Source: Dehalococcoidia bacterium
GTDB taxonomy: Bacteria > Chloroflexota > Dehalococcoidia > Tepidiformales > Tepidiformaceae
Direction: 5' to 3'
Length of the DNA stretch: 19,249 nt
Assembly (NCBI GenBank): GCA_009838385.1
Contig: VXRS01000034.1
Location: 4,279 to 23,527, forward strand
Part shown: positions 7,778-12,590 of the stretch, in pieces
How positions within the stretch are numbered: the first letter of the stretch is position 1
How the letters are laid out: every line of letters begins with the position of its first letter
Notes under the pieces: generated by a model
Databases searched by the model: none
The model's input: only the letters and a program-made list of their open reading frames with translations
Told to the model about the DNA's origin: nothing
Made by a program: the position numbers and the translations under genes

Positions 7778-7975
7778 ATGCACAAGTACGAAGTCGTCAT
7801 CTACTGGAGCTACGAGGATGACGCCTTCATCGCGGAGGTTCCCGAGCTTCCCGGTTGCAGCGCCCATGGCGACACCGAGTCGGCCGCCCTGCGGAGAGTC
7901 GAGCAGGCGGCCGAGCTGTGGCTCGACACAGCGCGGGAGTTCGGCGACCCCGTCCCGCCCCCAGTCAACGCTTGA
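7778..7975 (+). CDS. HicB-family antitoxin-like protein, without HicA
   Basis: The 65-aa product reads MHKYEVVIYWSYEDDAFIAE, then VPELPGCSAHGDTESAALRR, then VEQAAELWLD. This is the classic HicB partial RNase H-like fold with the EVPELPGC core. GAGGGCGGG precedes the ATG at 7778. It lacks the C-terminal DNA-binding extension of longer HicBs. I found no HicA-like reading frame (small basic dsRNA-binding toxin) between 7589 and 8085 on either strand, so it appears solitary. Solitary short HicBs of this kind are common, and their role is unclear. Confidence 0.85.
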   Translation: MHKYEVVIYWSYEDDAFIAEVPELPGCSAHGDTESAALRRVEQAAELWLDTAREFGDPVPPPVNA

Positions 7976-8027
7976 TGCTGGCACAAAGCGGCATGACCGC
8001 CGTCACTGAGACGCAGATACGCGCCTG

Positions 8028-8046
8028 GGCTGGCCAGTGGCCAGCC
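8028..8046. repeat. 19-bp palindrome with TGGCCA arms
   Basis: GGCTGGCCA (8028-8036) and TGGCCAGCC (8038-8046) are perfect 9-bp arms around a single G. It lies between hicB (plus) and the 57-aa gene (minus), which converge here. It may act as a bidirectional terminator stem or a protein site; the near-zero loop favours a protein-binding or cruciform site. Confidence 0.5.
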
Positions 8047-8085
8047 TACAGAGCGGCCAGCGGGTGCACATGGCCTACGAGCGCT

Positions 8086-8259
8086 CTAGCCCGAGTCATC
8101 CCCATCGGCAGGCGCTGTTGGGTTAGAGCCATCCTCGCCAGCTGACGCTACCTGCCGACGCAGGTGCTCCCGGACGATCATTCGCGCGAGTATCCGCAGA
8201 CCGGCATCGAGCGTCTCGCGCTGTTCCGGGGTGTACGTGTCCCGTGTTGCCTCGTCCAT
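8086..8259 (-). CDS. Small hypothetical protein (57 aa), mobile-element-associated type
   Basis: The ATG at 8259 is preceded by GGAGCG. The protein begins MDEATRDTYTPEQRETLDAG, continues LRILARMIVREHLRRQ, and ends in an acidic tail (DGDDSG) before TAG. The first 37 residues form a strongly amphipathic helical segment with regular Leu/Ile spacing, and codon use fits a real coding frame. From memory, similar short proteins with an 'RILARMIVRxHLR' core occur near recombinases and accessory genes in Chloroflexota; I cannot verify that here. The function is unknown. The next 300 bp upstream hold no convincing gene. Confidence 0.6.
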   Translation of the reverse strand: MDEATRDTYTPEQRETLDAGLRILARMIVREHLRRQVASAGEDGSNPTAPADGDDSG

Positions 8260-8570
8260 GCTTCTGCGCTCCGGTCTTGAGCTTGCCAGTGTTCCCGCCT
8301 ATCGGAGGACGCGTAAGGTCCTGGAAGGGGGTACCCGAATGAACCCCGTGGCGGTAGACCCGGCAGCGGCCACGATGTGGCCCCGTCGCCCGTGCGGCAG
8401 CCCTCCCTCTCGTCCCCCTGTGTGCGGCCCTTCCGCGCGTTGACGCGGGCAGCCGCAAGGGGGGAGGAACCGCACCCGGCGTCTGCCCTGGACAGGCGCG
8501 CTCCCCGACCCCAGATGGGCAGGTTCACGGACACGGGTTCGACGCGCCCATCGGACCGGCCTTCGTACGA
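8260..8570. other. Intergenic stretch without a convincing gene
   Basis: This is about 310 bp of high-GC sequence. Long open frames exist on the minus strand, but they are Arg/Pro-rich and look like GC-driven artefacts. One minus frame directly continues past the TAG at 8571-8573 with plausible residues (SYEGRSDGRVEPVSVNLPIWG up to about 8510), so part of it may be the decayed 3' end of the neighbouring fragment. Confidence 0.4.
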
Positions 8571-8723
8571 CTAGTAGGCGTCGGCCAGGAACCGGACCAC
8601 GCCGTCCCTCGAGTGCGCGAGGCAGGCGGCCCAGGTCACCAGCAGGGAGCCCTTGCCGTAGTGGGTGACGGTCTCGCTCTTGCGATGGCGGGCGAGATGG
8701 TGGCGGATGGCGCCCTGCCCCAC
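8571..8723 (-). pseudogene. Short ORF or gene fragment of unknown function
   Basis: A minus frame from GTG 8723 to TAG 8571 encodes 50 residues that look protein-like (IRHHLARHRKSETVTHYGKG, then SLLVTWAACLAHSRDGVVRF). It starts exactly where the RCC1-like frame loses sense, and the same frame stays plausible after the TAG. It therefore looks like a piece of an older gene joined to another fragment. I cannot assign it to a family. It may instead be a chance frame. Confidence 0.3.
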
Positions 8724-8914
8724 GCACAACAAGCGACTTCACCGCCCGTGGTGAGGGAGCAGGCTCGGAAGGAGCTGGAACTGAGCGCCGTGTATTCCCC
8801 AGGAGGCGGCGTGACTGCTCCATAGTCCTCCTGACCCCTCTGCTCCCAGGGGGAACCCCAGGAGCCCCAGCAGTCCGCTTCACCAGTCTCCGTGCGCAGG
8901 CACGAGCAGGACAC
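8717..8914 (-). pseudogene. Remnant of an RCC1-like (beta-propeller) repeat protein
   Basis: The minus frame read from GTG 8914 gives LRTETGEADCWGSWG, then PPPGEYTALSSSSFRACSLT followed by TGGEVACCAWG. This is the repeat pattern of bacterial RCC1 proteins (PPxGxFTAVSAG..HTCALRTDGxVxCWG), about two blades long. Whole RCC1 proteins have around seven blades and a signal peptide. Here the frame is closed by TAG about 27 bp upstream, and sense is lost after CCAWG, where an extra Cys-Ala sits in the usual VxCWG. I therefore call it a decayed internal fragment, not a functional gene. Confidence 0.55.
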
Positions 8915-8915
8915 G

Positions 8916-8989
8916 GTGAGCGGCCCGGGGCGGTGCTATTGCCGGAGAGCTCCGAACGGGGGCGTTGCCTCCGGGACCGCTCCGCTCAC
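8916..8989. other. 74-bp self-complementary element (8-bp outer stem, inner 6-bp stem)
   Basis: GTGAGCGG (8916-8923) pairs perfectly with CCGCTCAC (8982-8989). Inside, CCGGAG (8942-8947) pairs with CTCCGG (8969-8974). The length and the closed outer stem are compatible with a structured RNA or a mobile-element end, but there is no anticodon-like loop or T-arm, so it is not a tRNA. It adjoins the RCC1 remnant and precedes the terminator at 9001. Confidence 0.3.
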
Positions 8990-9000
8990 ACTGGACGCAA

Positions 9001-9026
9001 GAAAGGGGCCCCGGAGGGCCCCTTTC
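9001..9026 (-). terminator. Rho-independent terminator of the Asp-Met-repeat protein gene
   Basis: GAAAGGGGCCC (9001-9011) and GGGCCCCTTTC (9016-9026) form a perfect 11-bp stem with a 4-nt loop. Read on the minus strand, the stem ends in TTTCTT. It lies 27 bp past the stop codon at 9054. Confidence 0.85.
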
Positions 9027-9053
9027 GGGTTGTGCCGTTGACGGCGCTAGAAA

Positions 9054-9815
9054 CTAGCGGCGGCGGCGGGCGAAGGTGTAGCTGCCCAGCATGATTGCGA
9101 GGGCGGTTACGCCGAGGATGGCAGCCAGCGAGGTGCTGGTGCTGGTCGCAAGGCCGGTGCCGGTGTCGCCGGCTTCCGGAGCCATGTCGTCCATGTCGTC
9201 CATGTCATCCATGTCGTCCATGTCGTCCATGTCGTCCATGTCGTCCATGTCGTCCATGTCGCCCGTGTCGTCCATGTCATCCATGTCGTCGGTCGGGCAG
9301 TCGTCCATGTCCATGTCCTCACCCATGCCGTTTTCCATCGGCTCGGACGGCTCGGCGGGCTCGTCAGGCGTGTCGCCATCACCCATACCGTTCATGTCGT
9401 CCGGGCACTCGTCCATGCCCTCTTCGGGCATGTCCGGCGTCATCGAGGAGGCGCTCAGGTCGAGGTCGGTGCGGCCACCGCCGCTCCACGTTCCAGACTC
9501 AGCGGCGTGGTAGCCCATGACCTGGAAGGAAACGGTGTCGCCGGCATCGGCGCAGCTGTCGGGCACGTCCAGTGCGTAGGTCGACCCGGCAGCGCTTTCG
9601 AGGACGGTGGCGGAGCCACACTCGGCGCCGTTCACGACGGCGGTGACCGACGTGCCAGCGGCCGCGGGTTCACCGTCGATGCTTACGGAGCCGGCGAAGC
9701 GGTGAGGCGGGCCAGACGGCTGGGCCTCGGCCACCTCTCCACTGAAGAGGCCGGCGAGGCCGAGCAGCATGACCGCCGCGACGCCTCCACCCAGCCACTT
9801 GAGAGTCTTGGTCAT
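9054..9815 (-). CDS. Secreted, C-terminally anchored protein with Asp-Asp-Met repeats
   Basis: The product is 253 aa, from ATG 9815 with AAAGGAG 9 nt upstream. Residues 1-31 are a signal peptide (LKWLGGGVAAVMLLGLAGLF ... AEAQ). A single small beta-sandwich-like domain follows (FAGSVSIDGEPAAAGTSVTA ... GYHAAESGTWSGGG), resembling those with a conserved Cys pair for carrying short adducts. A highly acidic Asp/Met/Pro/Glu-rich stalk then contains 12 successive D-D-M-type triads. The end is AGDTGTG, a hydrophobic helix (LAAILGVTALAIMLGSYTF) and ARRRR, the layout of a sortase or other C-terminal sorting signal, but with AGDTG where LPxTG would be expected. It probably sits on the cell surface. It is downstream of the Ig-like surface protein, with a terminator-like hairpin between. 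Function unknown; metal binding by the Asp/Met stalk is speculation. Confidence 0.85.
   Translation of the reverse strand: MTKTLKWLGGGVAAVMLLGLAGLFSGEVAEAQPSGPPHRFAGSVSIDGEPAAAGTSVTAVVNGAECGSATVLESAAGSTYALDVPDSCADAGDTVSFQVMGYHAAESGTWSGGGRTDLDLSASSMTPDMPEEGMDECPDDMNGMGDGDTPDEPAEPSEPMENGMGEDMDMDDCPTDDMDDMDDTGDMDDMDDMDDMDDMDDMDDMDDMDDMAPEAGDTGTGLATSTSTSLAAILGVTALAIMLGSYTFARRRR
9183..9290 (-). repeat. 9-bp tandem repeat encoding 12 Asp-Asp-Met triads
   Basis: Twelve 9-bp units (TCGTCCATG on the plus strand, ATG-GAC-GAC on the coding strand) run without a break. Two adjacent units differ (DDT and GDM), and a few Asp codons are GAT in place of GAC. The unit length keeps the frame, so slippage would change stalk length without disrupting the protein. 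Confidence 0.95.
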
Positions 9816-9854
9816 TCCGTTTTGCTCCTTTGTCTGTCCGTATGGCTAAAGCCC

Positions 9855-9896
9855 GGGACCTTCCCCGGTCCCCCGGCCCCGCGCGAGGCGGGGGCC
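9855..9896 (-). terminator. Two adjacent GC-rich hairpins downstream of the Ig-like protein gene
   Basis: GGGACC/GGTCCC (9855-9860 with 9867-9872) and GGCCCCGC/GCGGGGGCC (9875-9882 with 9888-9896, one bulged G) lie 27-68 bp past the stop at 9923. They sit between the two surface-protein genes, so they probably attenuate or separate their transcription. There is no strong T-run on the minus strand. Confidence 0.5.
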
Positions 9897-9922
9897 AGGG
9901 GTGGGGGTTGGTTGCGGACAGG

Positions 9923-12142
9923 TTAGTCGACGACGACGAAGTAGGCGTCGCCGTTGCTGAGTGAGGTCAGGGTGTTGCCACCCGGGACATCGGCAGCGTT
10001 CGGGAAGTAGCCGTCCCAGCTACCGGCGCCCGTGTCGTAGGACCAGATAGAGCTCACGCCGTCGGCAGCGCCCTCGGACGGATCAGCGCCATCAGCGCCA
10101 TTCCAGACCACGAGGTTCTGACCGGAGACGAGTTCCTTGTTCCACGTGGCCGACTCAGGAGCCGACGCAGCGCCAACGACGATCTCGACGGTGTGCGAAA
10201 TCGTGCCTGGGCCGGTACCAGCTGTGATGTAGAACACCGCAGTGTCGGAACCACTCGGGGCGAGGTACGTGAACTTCGCCTGACCGTCGCTGGTCATCGA
10301 TGCTTCGTTCGTGTCCCTAGTACTGGGGTCGTCGGCAACGGTAGCACCGCTCGTGATCTTCCCCTCGCCCTCTACCTGGTCGACCGTGTAGGTCACGGCA
10401 CCAACGGATTCACCCTCATCATCGACGACGCTGATGACGACTTCGGTCGAACTCAGCGTGTCGACCGATGGGGGAGCTTTGGTCGAAATTTCACTCGGAG
10501 CGCCACTGACGCTGATGTCTACGGCCACCTTATCGGCATCGCGAGCGAGGCCGGCAGCCTTGACGGTAACGGTATGCGTCCCGCGCGTCGCGTCGTCAGC
10601 CGGACCCGGGCCATGGGCCGGAGCCGTGATCTGGATGACGCACTTGCCAGCGGCATTCGTGCCTGTCCCGCAAGCGGGGATGTGCAGCGCGTGACTAGCG
10701 GGATGCTTGTCGACCGCGTTGTTGACTTCCACCTTGACCGGCGGGGCACCGGGGCTGGTGATACCGCCACTGTGGTCCGCAGCGTTGACGTCCCTGTCGG
10801 CCGTGGCACCCACGACGGGGTTGCCGTTGGAGTCGGTGGCGGTCACGACGATGAAGGTCGAACCACCGACCTGAACAGACGACTGCTCAGCGTCAGCAGT
10901 GATGCTGGCGACGGCGCCGTAGAGGACGATGTCAACCGAGTGCGTGAGGTTCAGGAGGGCGTTGCGGAACGTGACCGTGCCCTGTCCCGCTGCTCCGTTG
11001 CCGAACAGGCTGACCGTGACGGAACCGTCAGAGCCGGATGTCGCGGTGCACACGCCCCGGCCACGGTCGCTTCCGTTTGCTGCGCAGCCATCGGCCGTAG
11101 TGGCAAGCAGTCCGCCCGTCGTGGTAACGGAAAGCGGAATGCCCTCCACACCACGCCCACCGGCGTTCACAACCGAAACCGTAATGGCAAGCGGCGTGTC
11201 TCCAGCTGCATCAACCGGCGTCACTCGCGACCCAGGCCTGATATCCGTCGGGGGATTCGCCCGGATGACTTCGATGTCGTGCTCAGTGATGTTGGTGTCG
11301 TCGCCTGAGGGGTTGCGCTTGTAGACCTGCACGAAGACTTCGCCCAGGGGCGAGTCGGCGTCGATGTCGACCCTCACGGTGATAGTGCCAGGAAGATCGC
11401 TGCGGTCACAGTTGGGGATGCCACCCGGTGAGGCATCGTCCGCGCAGCGCAGGGACTTGCTGCCGTTGGCGGCGAACGTTGCGCCCGCAGTGCTGTCCGC
11501 AGTGATGCGGAAGCGGAACCGCTCAGCACCGATGGAACCCCTAGCCGGCTGAGCAACAGTAGTAACAGCCGTGCTGTCGCCTAAGCCAGCACTGACGTCT
11601 ACGCTGTAGAGACTGCTTCCACTGCGATTGACGGCGTCATACGCAGTCCCATCGCGACCAACGTACTGGTCGTCGTCATCCGGCGTGTCGCTCGCATCGT
11701 CACGAACCCTGAGATTCCCCTCGGAGTCCACGTAGGTGGTACTCACAGGGGAAGTCGCCAAGGCAACCGGAGCCGCGTCGTTGAGGTAGTAGTAACTGCC
11801 AGTGGGCTCGTTGCTCACAAGAGCGCGCAGGTTCCCGCTTGCATCTACACCAGCGGTGTCGGCTCCGACAGTGAGTTCCGTGCCCTGCACAGTCCATAGC
11901 CAAGTACTTGGGGCGACACCTTCAACGGCGTCGCCGCCGTAGCGAATGGCGAGGAGGGCGTGGCTGTCGAAGGTGACGTTTACAGACCCCCCGGCCGCCG
12001 TTCGGACGGGCGAGGCCTGCGCATCGGCCGTCTGGGTGGTGGAGAGGACGCCGCTGAAGGCGACGGCTGCCACCATTGCTACAAGCGCCAGGAGCGCGGC
12101 GGACTTCCAGCCGGCGATGGCGCTAACGAAGTTCTTCTTCAA
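9923..12142 (-). CDS. Large secreted Ig-like-domain surface protein, S-layer-like
   Basis: The product is 739 aa from a TTG start at 12142 (MKKNFVSAIAG), with AAAGGGG 8 nt upstream. It has a signal peptide with a positive start, a long hydrophobic core and likely cleavage at about AQA43. The remainder is Thr/Val/Gly-rich beta sequence with several invasin/Big-like Ig repeats (TPLAITVSVVNAGGRGVEGI at about 310-330; STFIVVTATDSNGNPVVGAT; STEVVISVVDDEGESVGAVT). Three Cys pairs have 11, 11 and 9 residues between partners, consistent with disulfide loops and an extracytoplasmic site. The last 75 residues (SGQNLVVWNGADG ... SLSNGDAYFVVVD) form a separate module seen at the ends of many Chloroflexota surface proteins. 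It has no C-terminal membrane helix. An S-layer or adhesin role fits, but a specific function is not shown. It is divergent from the kinase-regulator gene. Confidence 0.85.
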   Translation of the reverse strand: MKKNFVSAIAGWKSAALLALVAMVAAVAFSGVLSTTQTADAQASPVRTAAGGSVNVTFDSHALLAIRYGGDAVEGVAPSTWLWTVQGTELTVGADTAGVDASGNLRALVSNEPTGSYYYLNDAAPVALATSPVSTTYVDSEGNLRVRDDASDTPDDDDQYVGRDGTAYDAVNRSGSSLYSVDVSAGLGDSTAVTTVAQPARGSIGAERFRFRITADSTAGATFAANGSKSLRCADDASPGGIPNCDRSDLPGTITVRVDIDADSPLGEVFVQVYKRNPSGDDTNITEHDIEVIRANPPTDIRPGSRVTPVDAAGDTPLAITVSVVNAGGRGVEGIPLSVTTTGGLLATTADGCAANGSDRGRGVCTATSGSDGSVTVSLFGNGAAGQGTVTFRNALLNLTHSVDIVLYGAVASITADAEQSSVQVGGSTFIVVTATDSNGNPVVGATADRDVNAADHSGGITSPGAPPVKVEVNNAVDKHPASHALHIPACGTGTNAAGKCVIQITAPAHGPGPADDATRGTHTVTVKAAGLARDADKVAVDISVSGAPSEISTKAPPSVDTLSSTEVVISVVDDEGESVGAVTYTVDQVEGEGKITSGATVADDPSTRDTNEASMTSDGQAKFTYLAPSGSDTAVFYITAGTGPGTISHTVEIVVGAASAPESATWNKELVSGQNLVVWNGADGADPSEGAADGVSSIWSYDTGAGSWDGYFPNAADVPGGNTLTSLSNGDAYFVVVD

Positions 12143-12590
12143 ATCGATTACCCCTTTTTCTGGTGGGAGGTAGGTTCGTTCGGTGTTGGCGGGCCGCCGG
12201 CCCTGGGGCGTGAAACGACGGGTTCATTCGTCCCTGGGTACGCGCCTCCTCTCGTCCCAAACTGTGTTGAAGTACCAAGCGTCACAACGTCGAAGTGCCG
12301 AAAAGGTTACCTGTTTTTCCCGAATTTCGACCGGAAACGCTAACGTTCCCGATCAACCCATATCACGGCGTGTGTGTCAAGAGAACACTACCACTGAGAA
12401 AGGAGAAATGCGTCAATTAAGTTCTAGTAGTCATGGAGTATTTACCACGGAGAAAGGAGAAATACGACCAGTAGCGCCGTCCACCTGCCCTACGAGTGAC
12501 TTACCACGGAGAAAGGAGACAGGGACGGGGTTTCACGGGAGGGAATCGCTTAGAATCACCGAAACAGGCCCGGCGCCGAGAGGTGAGCAG
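12143..12590. promoter_or_regulatory. 448-bp divergent control region between the surface-protein and kinase-regulator genes
   Basis: The interval is AT-richer than its surroundings in 12300-12510 and should hold the promoters of both genes; I cannot fix -35/-10 boxes with confidence. It contains the three direct repeats listed separately. The frame of the kinase stays open through this region as far back as 12183, but its residues there are low-complexity and unlike any domain. An ATG at 12408 has its AGGAG only 2-3 nt away, so I place the protein start at TTG 12591. Confidence 0.55.
12389..12521 (+). repeat. Three 18-21 bp direct repeats upstream of the kinase-regulator gene
   Basis: Copies start at 12389, 12443 and 12502, with consensus TACCACGGAGAAAGGAGA (copy 1 has T for G at position 7). 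Copies 1 and 2 also share the following AAT. Start-to-start distances are 54 and 59 bp, leaving intervals of 33 and 38 bp. Looser CACGG boxes occur at about 12364 and 12533. OmpR-type regulators bind direct repeats, so these are candidate sites for the winged helix encoded just downstream. Confidence 0.75.

Noticed and set aside
7589..8085. HicA partner for the HicB gene
   Set aside because: No small basic frame with a HicA-like core was found on either strand next to hicB.
8299..8883. 194-aa minus-strand open frame
   Set aside because: Arg/Pro/Gly-rich without protein-like pattern. Parts of the other two frames in the same stretch look more like real coding remnants.
8916..8989. tRNA gene
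   Set aside because: The length is suitable and the ends pair, but there is no anticodon arm, no T-arm consensus and no D-arm in either strand.
9091..9513. Met-Ser-Ser repeat protein on the plus strand
   Set aside because: It is the complement of the 9-bp Asp-Asp-Met repeat. The minus-strand gene has a ribosome binding site, signal peptide, anchor and terminator.
12389..12521. Minimal CRISPR array
   Set aside because: Only three repeats of about 20 bp with intervals of 33 and 38 bp, copy 3 diverging at its end, and no cas genes in the window. An operator is the simpler reading.
12183..12590. 136-residue N-terminal extension of the kinase-regulator
   Set aside because: The residues show no domain and include the direct repeats read through. 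TTG 12591 has a ribosome binding site immediately before the GAF domain. An intermediate start at ATG 12408 cannot be wholly excluded.
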